From assembly GCF_950023065.1 (NCBI RefSeq), contig NC_088681.1, forward strand, positions 7,316,001-7,380,000: a DNA stretch of 64,000 nucleotides. The letters run 5' to 3'. Positions 13,181 to 26,755 of the stretch are shown in pieces. The notes beneath the pieces were generated by a model. The model worked only from the letters and a program-made list of their open reading frames with translations. It was not told where the DNA came from and did not search any database. This DNA comes from Planococcus citri (taxonomy: Eukaryota > Arthropoda > Insecta > Hemiptera > Pseudococcidae). A program made the translations under genes and the position numbers. Position 1 is the first letter of the stretch; the number at the start of each line of letters is the position of its first letter.

Positions 13181-15440
13181 CTCCCTCATCATCTCCCTGT
13201 ACATCGTTCTCATTAACCCACTTGTATCACTTCATCATATCTATGTAAGTACAAGGAAATTCATCCAAAAAGAAACGACCAAGCTGTTTTAATTTTAGCA
13301 ATTCGAACACCAGCATGAGTATACAAATACAACTAAATTATCGCGTAGTAATCGCGAACGTTTAAAATCTCATCTCAATTTAATAACAACATCTCCTCCG
13401 ATGATACTGGAAACAAAAGCAGCGCCCAAGAAGAACAGAGAGAGAAGAAAAAAAAAACAGAAAATGAAAACCCAAACCCATAAAGCAGAATACAAGCAGC
13501 ACCAGCACAACCGAACCGGGGCGTAAATTAAACGAAAATTTCGACGTCAATTCCATGTTTACAAAACCAGTAATTAAATTACAATTAGGCCCTTCCGTAA
13601 TTAAAATATAATTATAAAGAATGATGAAACACGACCATAACCAAAACTATTACGCAACCTAGACCCATTACGACGATATAGCATACGAAAAATACAAGTT
13701 TTACAAGCGTAAAAATACACGTATAAATAAATACGTAAGCTGAACTTGTCGGTTTTTGGTGTGTCGATATGTCGTCGTCGGAGTACAATACTTGCCTATA
13801 TACAATAAAAGTGTATCTAGGTAGGTAAGGTTGGTAGGTACTAGGTAGGTATATGATGCATATGTATAATCTACTTCTGCATGCAAACAAATACCTACAT
13901 GATCGACGACGAGTAATTCGCTCGGATTAATGTGAGAAATTCCGATCGGTTTCTTATCAATTTTATTGTAAATATCGCCAACACCAATACGCGATAATTA
14001 CGAGCTAATAAAACAACAATAGTTTAAAATTGACTGCATGGTACCGGGTACGTCTTGTTGTAGATAGAGATAAAAGTACACACGAGGAGGTATCTCGGAT
14101 TAGCAACAATTACAAGAAAGATGGTTACACCTTGATATGGTCTTTACACTCTGAATATTTCTCTTCTTGCAAGTCTTTTCTTTCTGCTTATGTGTATTTA
14201 TGTTGTTTTGATTATTGTACGTACTCTCTTTATGTGTGTGTACCATCAACGTACTCCTAAATATGTTTATAAATTCTCTGTCTCACTCACTCTCTGTGTA
14301 TATTGTGGTGTTGGTGTAGCGGTCAAGGGTGTCTGTCTATGGCACATACTACAAGTGTGAGTATTTATATATGAAAGAGAGATACCATACCATTTGAGAA
14401 ACAGAGACACATATGTGAACTCATTTGAAATGAATTCAATTCCAAGTGCAAGTGTTTTTCTTTATTTGTTAAGTATTTTTTTTTTTCATTTCACGTACGT
14501 CTATCTTTCTCAGTTCCATATACACGAGTCGGTCTGTCGTTGTTGGCTCATTTAATTAATATGATATGCACGCTTCGATAGTCACGCTTCAGCTCAACAC
14601 TCTTTAATCGCATTTAAATGTTAATTTTATTGTCAGTTTGTTAATTGCATTTTACCATCTTCAGGTTTCCACCATTGCTGGTGGTTTTTCCCCCTGCCTG
14701 CCTGCTGCAGTGTCCAAGTGCGAGCATTTCGGCTACTCCAAGTCGAAGGTTTCTTCGTCCTCCTTGTCAGCCCGAGAGACCCCCTGAGGTTTCGCGTGCA
14801 AGGGTACTACCAACGACACCAACGACTTGTAGCTGCTTAACGAACTCGTCCTCATGTATTATAGAATTTTTGGTCTCTAATCGAAAGAACTGTATAAGCG
14901 ATAAGAGTATACACTTATCTGTGTAGGTCAAACTGGCTGGCTATAGCTTGACTATGGTAAATTTAATGTAAACAGGTCGTCAACTATAGTATAGGTACTG
15001 TAGATAGATACAGAATTTCTCCTGAAGTACTGTGTGGCATTTCGCGAAACCTATATGCAATGTAAAGCATATACTGCTACAAATCGCGACCGATGTTATA
15101 GTTAATGGTTAATTGGTAATTACATCCAGAGCGCCGAGTACCTACTCGATTAGCATCTGATCGTCATAACCTGCTATGTAAGTAGGTAAAGGTACCTAGG
15201 ATGGATTCTGTTCGATGCCGCCAATCATTAGTATACGTTTGACGATATCCTATACATCGTTCTTACTTGTAGATGAACATGTTACTTTATGTCTGATCGT
15301 ATGTAATGTTGGTCTGGATGAAAGCTCGATGAATCTATTTACTTGCTGATTTGTGCATTGAGTTGGAAAGGAGAGGAAGAAGGGTGGAATGTAGTCTGTT
15401 CTGCAGTTTGGTCTTGAGTCATTTTACTTTTTTTTTAATA
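13181..15440. other. mostly unique intron sequence with a GC-richer segment at 14660-14850
   Basis: Most of this stretch is AT-rich and unremarkable. Positions 14660-14850 are clearly richer in G and C than the surroundings and contain cag|-like acceptors after pyrimidines (14664, 14710). A plus-strand frame spans 14645-14926 and a short frame crosses it on the minus strand (PLHAKPQGVSRADKEDEE, then stop). Neither resembles a family I know. Confidence 0.4.
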
Positions 15441-18240
15441 CATCATGGAAGTTCAAATCCCAAAATAGAAGAAATCCAAAAGTGAAGTTTGAAACCCAAG
15501 AATAGCGTGAAAAAAACAAAATAGAATTTTAAAACTGAAAATAAAAGCTCAAGCCCAGAAATTAAAGTTCAAACCAAAAATGAAAGTTTGAAACAGGAAA
15601 ATGGAAATGAAAGTTCAAATCTCAAAATAGAAGCTGAAAATTCAAAAATGAAGTTTGAAACCAAAAATGACGTCAAAAAACAAAATAAAAGTTCAAAACT
15701 GAAAATAAAAGCTCAAGCCCAGAAATTGGAAGTTCAAACAAAAAATGAAAATTTGAAACCAATGTGGAAGTTTGAAACAAAAAATGAAAGTCCTGATCCC
15801 AAAAAAGAAGTTCAAAATTGAAAAACGAAACTCAAACATAAAAATGAAGTTCGAATCAGGAATGGAGTCCAAAAAAACAAAATAGAAGTTCAAAACTAAA
15901 AATGAAAGCTCAAGCCCAAAAATGAAAGATTTAATTTTAGAAAAATAGGTAGTTCAAAACCAAAAAATTGAATTGAACCCAATAATGAAAAATATTAACC
16001 TAAAAATAGAAGCTCAAATCCAGAAAATACACATTCAAATCAAAAAGTGAAGTTCAAATCAAAAATAGTCAAAACCAAACATGAAAATTCAAAGAAGGAA
16101 ATATACTTTGCACTCTATAATGAAGTTTAATTACTTATAGGTAGTCAAAAATTGAGGTATATTATCAAAAAATGAAGTTTGTTTAACCAAAAAGAAGTTT
16201 GAAACCAAAATTTGTTTCCAAAAAAGCAAGAAAAGAAAAAAGTTAGCTACAGAAAAAATTATTTCAAACCAAAAATAGAAGTTTTGACCAAATTGAAGTT
16301 TGAACTCAAAGAATGCAGTTCAAACCCAAAAACAGCCTTCAAAACCAATAATTCAGTGTTCGAAAAAAAAAATCGTAATTAAAAATGAAGTATTAAACAA
16401 AAAATAATTTTAACCCAAAAACGTAGGTAAATTAGAATCAAATAATGCAAGTTCAACCCAAAAAGAAACTTCAGATTCAAAACCATGAATAAAACCTTCA
16501 ACCAAGAAAATGCAAATTTAAAACCATCGCAAGTTCAAACGAAGTTTGAATCCTGAAACGAAGACGTTCAAAAATCAAAAAATCAAGTTTGTCGCTAAAA
16601 ATGGAATTTCAAATCAGAAACTCAGGGTTGATCTCGAAAATGAATATTCAATGCGCCAAGAATGGTGCCCAGAAACAAAAATGAAGTACAAAACCAAAAT
16701 TTGAACGTGAAACCAAAAATGGAAGTTCTTAGCCAAAAATGAAACTTCATTATTTCAGACTAAAAACTGAACGTTCAAAACCAACAATAAAAGTTCAAAC
16801 TTGAAAACGAAGTTTAAAAATCGACAAATGAAGGTCGAACACAAAATTAAGTTTCAACCTTAAAATGAAGGTTCAGACCAAAAAAATGGTTTCCAGAAAT
16901 TAAAATCAAGTTCAAAACTGAAATTTGAGGCTCAAACCAAAAAATGCCAAGTTCTGAGCCAAAAATGAAATCCCAAGCTAAAAAATAATAAGTTCAAAAT
17001 CAAAACTGGATGTTCGAACCAGAAAATGAAGTTTGAACCCAAAAGGCCAAAAATGTAAGTTTAATCTAAAAATAAAATTTACCACTCAGAATTGAATTCA
17101 GGTAAAAAAAATGAAAGTTCTAAACCGAAATTGGATGTTCAAATCAGTACGTGAAGTTTAAACCAAAAAATGAAGTTCAAAACACCTAAAATAAAATTCA
17201 AAACTAAAAAAATGTTGTCTTCGAAAAAAAAAAATCAAAACCAAAAATGGATGTTACACCTCAAAATTGACAGTTTCGATCAAAAAAATTTAGTTTTAAA
17301 GCAAAAATGAAGCCTAGAACCAGAATGAAGTTCGAGAACAACAATGAATTTTTAAACCTAAAAATGAAGTTTGAAAACAATTTCAAATCCAGAATTGGAA
17401 TGTGTAATAAAGATTATAGTTTGAAATCAAAGAATAAGCTCAAATTAAAAAATGAAGTTTTAACCCCTCCTCCTCCCATCTCACAAAGTTTAAAAACAAA
17501 AAGAACGGTTGGGACCAAAAAATGAAGTTTAAAATAAAGATGAAGTTTGAAAATGAAGTTTGAAACCAAAATGAAAATTCAAGGCTGAAACAAAAACGAA
17601 GTTTGAAACCGAAAACAAAGTTCTAAAAAAATGAAGTTTGATCCCAAAATGAAGTTTGAAACAAAAATGAAGTTTGAAACAAAAATGAAGTTTGAAACAG
17701 AAATGCGGGTTGAAGAAAAAAATGAAGTTTGAGAACAAAAACGAAGTTTTGAACCTAAAAAACGAAGTTTGAAACAAAAAACGAAGTTTGAAAACCAAAA
17801 AATAAGTTCGAAAAATGAAATTTGGAACCAAAATGAAGTTTGAAACAGAAATGCGGGTTGAAGAAAAATGAAGTTTGAGAACAAAAACGAAGTTTGAAAC
17901 AAAAAACGAAGTTTGAAAACCAAAAAATAAGTTCGAAAAATGAAATTTGGAACCAAAATGAAGTTTGAAACAGAAATGCGGGTTGAAGAAAAAAATGAAG
18001 TTTGAGAACAAAAACGAAGTTTTGAACCTAAAAATGAAGTTTGAAACAAAAACGAAGTTTGAAAACCAAAAAATAAGTTCGAAAAATGAAATTTGGAACC
18101 AAAATGAAGTTTGAGAACAAAAACGAAGTTTTGAACCTAAAAATGAAGTTTGAAACCAAAAATGATAAAAGTTCCAAAACAAAAGGTTAAAAGTGATGTT
18201 TAAAAACAAGTTTTGTTATCAAAAAGTGGAATTCTAAAGC
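15441..18240 (+). repeat. short-unit satellite array, forward orientation (array 2)
   Basis: It belongs to the same family as array 1. The left part (15.45-17.3 kb) is strongly degenerate, with gttcaaaaccaaaaatgaaa variants. The right part (17.5-18.2 kb) is more homogeneous. The longest open frame in the window (226 residues, minus strand, 17529-18209) lies in the homogeneous part and is a low-complexity F/S/Q/N artefact. Confidence 0.9.
17690..18130 (+). repeat. higher-order repeat inside array 2 (125-148 bp)
   Basis: The phrase aaatgcgggttgaagaaaaa starts at 17701, 17849 and 17974. Each copy is followed by the same series of short units (gagaacaaaaacgaag, gaaaaccaaaaaataag, aaatgaaatttggaacc). 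A fourth copy from about 18060 lacks the gcgggttg segment. Confidence 0.85.
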
Positions 18241-20688
18241 AAAAATTAGGTTAAAGATTTTCAGACGAAGGTCACTCAATTGAGGAGGTTCAAGATATCT
18301 GGATTTTTTACTGGAATTTTGTTCCTATCCTTCTCCTTCTCTCCCTTCCTCCATGGTAGGTGTTTCTGAAATTCACACGCCTGCATTTTGCCATTTAATC
18401 AAAAAAAACAAAATAAAACTCGATCCATTTGCAAAAGGCTACAAATGTCAAGAACTGATCCTATGCAAGACCTCTCATCTAATATTTTTTGAGTCAGTTT
18501 TTATCAAGGTCGCCAATGAACTTGAAATACAACGACCTCCCAAACGCCAAACTGATTCGAATTCTTCCAGTTTACTGAATCGTGGAACTACACACTCGCC
18601 TGTATTCTAATCACTGAATTCTGATCACTTGTACGTACTCGTACGATGGTAATCTCCGCATAATTAATCATTTAGCAATCAAATACATGAAAATAGATTG
18701 CCATCTTCACGTCTGCCCATAACTACAGTCCATACGAAAGAATCATCTACATCGTCTCCACTATTACCAACAATTTCATACAAATGAACCAAAATATAAA
18801 CCATCCTCGACTCGGTCTACAAGTAAGTAAATGAAAAAATTCACGCAGTATGCTGATCGATATCGCGCGTAAAACAAATTAAAATATTTTCGCTTGATCG
18901 ATTCGCTATTTCCTATTGGCTGAATACGTCGTGACGTATTAGCCTCGAGTCGTTGAAAAATCGCCGTCTCGACCAATTACTCCTCAATAGACTTTAGGCT
19001 AGAGGGTGGAAAAACTGCAGGAAACCCCTCAGATTCGACGACAGAATGTGAATATTTTCGCGAGTAATTTTTAATTACTCGATTAATGAAATTTACATAA
19101 TTATTGAGTTTTCGCGTTTTATTATGTATTATAGCTGTCGCATATTTATACATAAATTATACGCGAGTTTTTCGGCTCATTGGTGGGGGGAGTGTGGGTG
19201 AGGGGGTAAGATGGAAAATTCCATCCTCGAGATGATGAAGCTCGTTATAAGAGGATATAGTGTACCTACATTTTTCGATAGGTTGCTTTAGACGAGAGAT
19301 AGATTATAGAGGAGAGAAATGCTGATAAATCGCGAAACAACTTGAGCAAATGACAAATCCTTATACGTTTGCCAAATTACTACTAAAATAACGACGTTAC
19401 GTTTACACAAGTATTATTTATACGTATATTAGTCGCGGCATCGCGTGGGTTTCCCTATTTAGGATGTTATTAATATTCTAATAATACAAACGCGTGTGTT
19501 ACACACATACATATATATATAATATACTGTGGAGAGAGCAGAGCAGAGTAGAGAAGAAAAAAAAAGGTGATGTTCCGGTATAGCGCTTTAAAGAAGAGAT
19601 GTACACGTATGTATGTATACTCACTCGGCTCGTTATAAATAAATCGCGCCGAGTACACAGCCACATATACATATACGAGTAATATCGCACATACACACCA
19701 TTAAGTAAATCTCAACAGCCTCTCAAGTCGTCCAAAACTCGAGTGAAAGACCCGCGAGATGAATTTTTGGCATCCTATCGCTTGTACATACAGAGCCCAT
19801 GTTGTGGGAACGAGTCTCTCCGAAGAATGTTTTCTTTAAGATAATTTTAAAAATTATGTCGAACGTACAAAAAGCCAAAATGTTGGTCGCTACAACGCCA
19901 TTTAAAACTGATGTAACCCCCGATGTGTATTATCGCAGCGCGAACAACCATACACGAATAACATTGGCAATTTGCTTCTAATTAAAATAACGTTTTATCA
20001 TCTCTCTATGCTGCTGCCGGCTATTTCTTTTTTTTTCTACATCTTTTTATCCGGCTTGCTCGTTTTTAAAATCGTCGCAGTCTTTAGAGTATTACTTATT
20101 ATTACAATCGGTGAAATTTTTATTGCTTTTTGTGTAATTGGCCGACCAAGAACACGAATCATTTATCAAAAGCGCCGTCCCCTCGTATACCGAATAATAT
20201 TCTAACGTAATTCACGCATCGTATGAATAATAAACACCAAAACACCATCCACGAGGACTAGGCGCCATCTCCTCAAACGTGACCTGAGTACGAGCTGGAC
20301 TTTGCTGTTGGTCGAATGATGTGAGTGACCATTTTTTAGGCAAAGAAGTCATATAATGGAGGGTCAAGATGATTAGCATAGTCATTCTGGATGTTTCAGC
20401 ATTAAAGAATTGAACTGAGTTCTATTCCTAAGTGGAGAAAGTCGCCCCGGAGGCAGGAGGGGAGGAAGACATCCCTTAAAATCTGCGTTTTGCATTTTTT
20501 TTTTCTCCAAAAATAAGGCACTTGCGAGGAAAAAATAGTAATTTACAAAATCATTCTGCGTGAAATTAGTGACATAAAAAGTTATCATCATTTTTTACCT
20601 TGGACCATCTACCGTCAAAGTAAACGTCCTTTAAAACTGAGCACAAATTTTGGAAATTGAAATATCGCTAGATGCTCCATTGTACATA
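18241..20688. other. AT-rich unique intron sequence
   Basis: No gene was recognised. A plus-strand frame at 19972-20205 encodes a hydrophobic peptide ending in basic residues, but it has no detectable family or splice context. Confidence 0.45.
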
Positions 20689-20692
20689 TTAA

Positions 20693-22636
20693 CCCTTAAA
20701 GACCCAGGCTAATCCTGAGATGTTGTGTGAAAATGCTTTCAATTTCCTGAATTAGATCATCACAAGCATCACTTTGACCCACAGTTTGCCCCCCAGCCCC
20801 TTAAAGCCGTCTCGTAAAAGCCGTACCAATTTATTTAATTTTCCTTGAAAACCGAGAAAGCAAAAACCCCAATGAGGTCAATCATGGAACTGAATGATAT
20901 AGTATCATTAGGTGTACTGAATGAGTGAAAGCATATCCCCAAAGAACACCCCACCCCTTTTTGGGGGGCAAATTTTCAAAAAAGTTGGGATAAAAAAATT
21001 GGACCCATGCTCCATTTTTGGATAAACATATTGATGATAGACCCTTCACAAAATGTAATCATGAAAGGTGTGAAAATGGTGGACCAGAGCGATTTTTTGA
21101 AAATTTGATTCGCATGTCTCGATAAAAACCCGAAAAAACAGAGCATGAATACGCTAAGTACATAATATGGGAAATATTATCAAGTAGGCTTGAAATGACA
21201 GAAACAAGAATTGAAAGGAACACAGATGCTTTTAACAGCACATAAGTTCAGATAATCTACAATCCACCCATCAAATCTTTTTATCACTCTGTGGATATTC
21301 TTTCTCGATATTTGTCACCAAATAGTTACATCCTACAAAGGTTAGCAGTATGATTGTTTTTTTGCAGAAATATAGATAGTGAAGTTCTACATCATGAAAA
21401 TTGCTTGAGCAGAATTCGTTGTTTCCAATCATGATATTTCATGATGTTGAACTGCACTATCAATCATCAAGGAGGGATAGTGACTTCTTCATGAATGCTT
21501 GAACATTATGAAATGCCAGGGAGTGCTGCTATTTGACTGTGTAAAGCTTTTCACAGTGGTAGATACATAAGCCTATTTCGATACTTCTGCAGAAAAACAA
21601 TCCTACCACTAACCTTTTGCGGGATGTAACTATTTGTTGACAAATATCGAGAAAGAATATCAACTTCAGCAGGAATTTCTCAAAACATTCAAAAGTTCAG
21701 AGTTGTCGTTGAACAACAGTTGAAGCTTTTTACTGAATCTCAAATCCCCTGAATCCTGTAGTCATAAGCTAGACACAATCTCATGATTGTAAATGACGAC
21801 TTCTGCTCGTGCAATTGTCATGATGTAGAACTACATTATCTATGATCGAGGAGGGATAGTGACTTCTTCATGAATGCTTGAACATTATGAAATGCCAGGG
21901 AGTGCTGCAATTTGACTGTGTAAAGCTTTTCAAAGTGGTAGATAAACCTATTTAGATATTTCTGCAGAAAAACAATCGTACTGCTAACCTTTGTGGGATG
22001 TAACTATTTGGTGGCAAATATCGAGAAAGAATATCCACAGAGTGATAAACAGATTTGATGGGTGGATTGTAGATTATCTGAACTTATGTGCTGTTAAAAG
22101 CATCTGTGTTCCTTTCAATTCTTGTTTCTGTCATTTCAAGCCTACTTGATAATATTTCCCATATTATGTACTTAGCGTATTCATGCTCTGTTTTTTCGGG
22201 TTTTTATCGAGACAAGCGAATCAAATTTTCAAAAAATCGCTCTGGTCCACCATTTTCACACCTTTCATGATTACATTTTGTGAAGGGTCTACCATCAATA
22301 TGTTTATCCAAAAATGGAGCATGGGTCCAATTTTTTTATCCCAACTTTTTTGAAAATTTGCCCCCCAAAAAGGGGTGGGGTGTTCTTTGGGGATATGCTT
22401 TCACTCATTCAGTACACCTAATGATACTATATCATTCAGTTCCATGATTGACCTCATTGGGGTTTTTGCTTTCTCGGTTTTCAAGGAAAATTAAATAAAT
22501 TGGTACGGCTTTTACGAGACGGCTTTAAGGGGCTGGGGGGCAAACTGTGGGTCAAAGTGATGCTTGTGATGATCTAATTCAGGAAATTGAAAGCATTTTC
22601 ACACAACATCTCAGGATTAGCCTGGGTCTTTAAGGG
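20693..22636. mobile_element. piggyBac-like non-autonomous foldback element with TTAA target site
   Basis: The element begins CCCTTAAAGACCCAGG and ends with its exact reverse complement, CCTGGGTCTTTAAGGG. TTAA lies on both sides (20689-20692 and 22637-22640). TTAA duplications and CCC-starting ends are characteristic of the piggyBac superfamily. The inverted arms are about 680 bp each (20693-21373 and 21957-22636) and nearly identical: over the parts I compared I saw only a few mismatches. No transposase-like frame is present, so it would need one in trans. The interior carries a direct duplication, annotated separately. The arms' near-identity suggests recent insertion or gene conversion. 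The superfamily is inferred from ends and target site only. Confidence 0.82.
21440..22041 (+). repeat. internal direct duplication in the foldback element (two copies of about 222 bp)
   Basis: Segments 21440-21662 and 21818-22041 match in direct orientation. Shared phrases are gagggatagtgacttcttca, atgaatgcttgaacattatg, aaatgccagggagtgctgc, gtaaagcttttca and gggatgtaactatttg. The second copy overlaps the inner end of the right arm. Arm-end sequence is therefore present three times: once inverted on the left and twice direct on the right. Confidence 0.85.
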
Positions 22637-22640
22637 TTAA

Positions 22641-24260
22641 AATTGGTCAACATATTTTATTTCATGATCATTTTAATGAGTTTAAACTTCATTTCATGAT
22701 TTAATCTTGAATTTTGAGTCTAAACGTCAATTTTTGATTGGATAAACTTTATTTTTGCACTTAAACTTCATTTTTGGATGCTCCATTTTTTTCAATTCCC
22801 AACTTCATTTCAGAGCTGAAACTTAATTTTTTCAAACTTCATTTCCTGACTGTTATCTTCGTTTTAAAATTTGAGCTTCGTTCTTGTTTTAAACTTCATT
22901 TTTGGTTCAAAACTTCGCTCTCACTTTCGAGCTTCATTTTTGTTTCTAAACTTCATTTTCATGTTTGATCTTTATTTTTAGCTTCAAACTTTCATTATTG
23001 GGTTGGAGCTTCAACGTGGGTTCAAACTTCCATTTCTGAACTTTATTATTTTTTAGTCCCAAATGACGTAAGTAGGTACATTGTTTTTTAATTTATGTTT
23101 TCGAACCTCATTTTTTAGTTCGAACTTTCATTTTGACATCAAACTTTGTTTTTAAATTTAAATTTTATTTTTAGCCCTAAACCATCACGTTTTTGTATTT
23201 GTTTTTGTACATTATTTGTGATATTATTTTTGGCTTCAAACTTTCTTTTCAAAATTTGTTCATTTTTCAACATTTTTTTTTTTTTGTATTTGAAGTTCCA
23301 ATTTTGATTAGAAATTCCATCCTTGGTCCTGAACATTATTTTTGAGTTTGAACTTAATTTATACTAGTTCCACACTGCATTTTCATGTCCGAACATCATC
23401 CTTGGTTCGTATAACTTTGTATTTCGTTTGAAACTTCATTCTTGGTAATACGTATATATTTCCTTCCCTCCTCCTCTCCCCTCCACAATTGGGTTCAAAT
23501 TCAATTTTCATTATCAAACTCGACATTTTTTAAGTTTGAAATTTAATTATGAGTTCAACATTCATTTTCGATTTCAAACTTTGTTTTCGATTGTAAACTT
23601 CGTTTCTGATTCTAAACTCAATTTTGGATTCTGACATCCATTTTCAGTTCACCTACTTCGATTTGGTTTTCAAGCATCATTCATGATTCAAAACTTCATT
23701 TTTTGGCGGTAAACTTCATTTTTTGTGGTATAAACTTCGTTTTTCTCCCAACCATCATATTTCGGTTTCAAACTCAATTTTTTTGTTTTTTAACTTCATT
23801 ATTGTTTGAAAATTTAATTTTGTGTTTAAACTTCATTTTTAGTCTCGAACTTTACTTTGGATTCTAGCGACGGATTTTTGGTTCGCTTCATTTTGGTTTT
23901 TAGGCGTCATTCTTGATTCTAAGCTTGATTTTTGATTTAAAATATCACTTTTATTTCAAACTTTGAGTATTTTTTGAATGGTACGCCATTTTTGGATTGT
24001 AATTTAATGTTTGCTTTCATACACTTTTTCATTTCAAGCTTCATTATTCTGGGTTCAAACCGCCATACATTTTTGAGTCCCAAACTTCATTTCTTGGTTC
24101 CAACTTCATTTTCAGATTTCAACTTCTATATTTTCTCGATTTTGAACTTCGTTTTTTTGTTCTTATTCTCATTTCTGGATTTCAACTTTATTTTTGAATC
24201 TATTTTTCGAGTTTTGGGTTCGAACTTCATTTCTGGGTTGGAAGTTTTCGAACACATTAT
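22641..24260 (-). repeat. short-unit satellite array, reverse orientation (array 3)
   Basis: The array is made of units such as caaacttcatttttggttc, the reverse complement of the arrays at 11.0-12.9 and 15.4-18.2 kb. It starts directly after the right TTAA of the foldback element. Plus-strand frames of 60-102 residues within it are low-complexity artefacts. Confidence 0.88.
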
Positions 24261-26755
24261 TTCGCCTAATGAATCCGTATAATATGCTCCAGTAAAAAGA
24301 ATAATTGGCCAAATCGACGACTGGATCCTTATAAAAGGGTTTTTGTGAATTGAGAAGTTCGAGAATTATGTTTTGATTTTCATATCAAATTTTGAGTTAT
24401 TTTTCTATGAAGTGAACCCCAGAAAATTCTCAAATCTGTTTTGAAAGGAGCCTAAAATTCACTTCTCTTAGTGTTTCATGATACACGTGATCAAAATACG
24501 AAACATCACTATAGATAGGTACTCATCCAAATTCAAACCAATTGATCGAACCAAATCTTAAAGGTACATTTTGGAAACCTGCTGATATCAACCTATAGCC
24601 TACTTACGTACATAGTTAAATAATACCCTACATTTAACAAGGTTCGTCGAGTGAGGTCCGTCGATTCGAATGACACTATTTTGAAAATAATGCTCGTCTA
24701 TAGCCTACCAGAAGATGAAGGGAAAAAAAACCTACATGATTATTGGCGTGCTTTCTATACACTCTGAAAATCAGTCGGAGCATTCTCCGAATACGTGGGT
24801 TCGCCTCTCCTGCACCTCCTCTGCCCTTATACACTTACCTATAGTCCTGTTAGCTGGCATCGCAAACGGATCACATTTATACAGACGATTTACCATGCTC
24901 AGCGGGAGTTGGTTTTATCAAACCGAGAGAGTTGATACGTATTCGATATAATAATACTCGGCATCTCTATACTATACATATAGGAACCACACAGGTAAGT
25001 AAATGACGAACTATATAGCAAAATAGGTATCTGCAGATGATGAGGTACCACGCCGCAGTATCAAGAAAAAAAGATCTCTAGTCGCCAAACGTGTAGAGAA
25101 AAAAGATATCTTTTCAGTATATGTAAAGGACTCCTGATACACGAGTTGATTCGGAAACCGAGCAGCAATTTACAAGAAAACAATCTCATTGCCGATATAA
25201 TAAAATTAGACAAAAGGGGATTACCCTGCACGTTAGAATGGGTTCAGAGATTGCCGAATTGCTTCGGCGAGAGAGAAAAAACTTTTCCCCCTTTTTCGAA
25301 TTACTACAACAAGTACAAGAAGCGCAGGGAAAAAGGTGCAAAATTGACGTAAGTTTGTCTGCTGTGCAACACCATAGAGCAGAACTGAATTGCAGTGCCA
25401 ATGCCAATGGTGGTGAAGGTAAAATTAAAATGTACGATGCTGACTCTGGTGTACCAAACACAGAGGGTGAGGTATTGAGCGTTAATGGAATGTAAGTAGG
25501 ACATTTGTATAAAAAAGATATTTCGACTTTTTGCTCGATGCAATTGTCCTACATTGTACAAAAGCTATTGTCTGTACGTACACGTAGGGTTTAACTTGGA
25601 AACGTGTCCCTTGTCCCTTCGCAGGTCTTGATTCTTGAGGGGTTTGTAGAGTACGATGGTGATGGTGATGAGGCCAGGCCGTGGGAAGAATTGACTTTTT
25701 TTCAATGTCACGTCGTCGTGTGTACGATTCTCCTCCTCGGGTGCGATATTATTAGGTAGATGTTTTGAGAGGAAAAAATTTATTGCTGTGATTTATCGAA
25801 CTAGTCATAGGTATACTCTGTACCTAAAAGTTACTACTGCTACCGCATCTCACGTCAGCTCGCTCGACGTTCGATAATTAACCGGTTAAAAAGGCTCGAA
25901 AGCAATTACCGAGTAATTGTCTATCTCTGCTACTGGTGCTGGTACCACTGGTATGATGCGTCATTCAATTTTGTCATGGTATACAAGGGGTATTATGGGC
26001 AATTACGTAAGATGGTGGCATTTTGACGCTCGTCGTCGTCGCAAAAGTCCACTCGCTATTTTTACTCACACGTTGAAAGAGTATTAGTAGGTAAACGCCA
26101 TCTCCATTTCCCCCATGTAAACGATCAGATAATAAAAACCCCTGCAGTCTATAATTACCAACGATATACGACGGTAGTTTTACCATATTCATTGAGAAAT
26201 GAGCCTCGTATCGAATTACTTGGTAATAACGCGAGGCGAGCTGCTCTGCTGAGGTACTTTCGAAGTAGCTCGTATTTTTTTTTTTTTTTTTTTAGTTGAC
26301 AAATTACGTAAAATAATAATAATAAAAAAAAAACAACACGGTACCGGTTTCAGTTCGATCGCACACACAAGTATTTGGGAAATCGATTAAACTGGTCGGA
26401 AATATGATACTTTGGATGTGCTGTTCAGATACCCGAGTCATTATAGGCCATAGCTATCTAGTATGATCGAGTGCTGGAGTACCTTACCTACCTACCTGCT
26501 TTTAGGTAACTCTTGTGGGTTGCGGTTTTTACGACCAGCAGCTTGGCCAGATTTTTTGTGGTGATTTTAATGCGAATTGTAGAAGACGAAATATGCGAAG
26601 AAATTGCGGATATTTTCTAGGAAATTTTTTCCCGAGTTATAGAGTTGTGAAGAGGGGAGAAAGGACAACTAAAGTCATTTTTTTGCTAAGATCTGTGTGC
26701 CATTTACCAGATAAACGTCCTTTGAAATTGAGCATCGAAACTTGACTCGTGATTT
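24261..26755. other. AT-rich unique intron sequence
   Basis: No gene was recognised. Overlapping short frames on both strands at 25146-25561 show no family features. There is a poly-T run at about 26276-26294. Confidence 0.45.

Noticed and set aside
14311..14345. Possible tRNA A-box-like phrase (ggtgtagcggtcaaggg)
   Set aside because: No B box follows at the expected distance and there is no cloverleaf.
17529..18209. 226-residue minus-strand open frame, the longest in the window
   Set aside because: It lies wholly inside the short-unit satellite; the peptide is a repetition of FQTSF/FVSNF-like phrases, and a second overlapping frame looks the same.
19972..20205. Hydrophobic 77-residue plus-strand frame resembling a membrane peptide
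   Set aside because: T-rich sequence gives hydrophobic translations by chance; no homology or context was seen.
24715..24951. 78-residue plus-strand frame with mixed composition
   Set aside because: No domain or splice signals, and it sits in the unique intron sequence of the opposite-strand gene.
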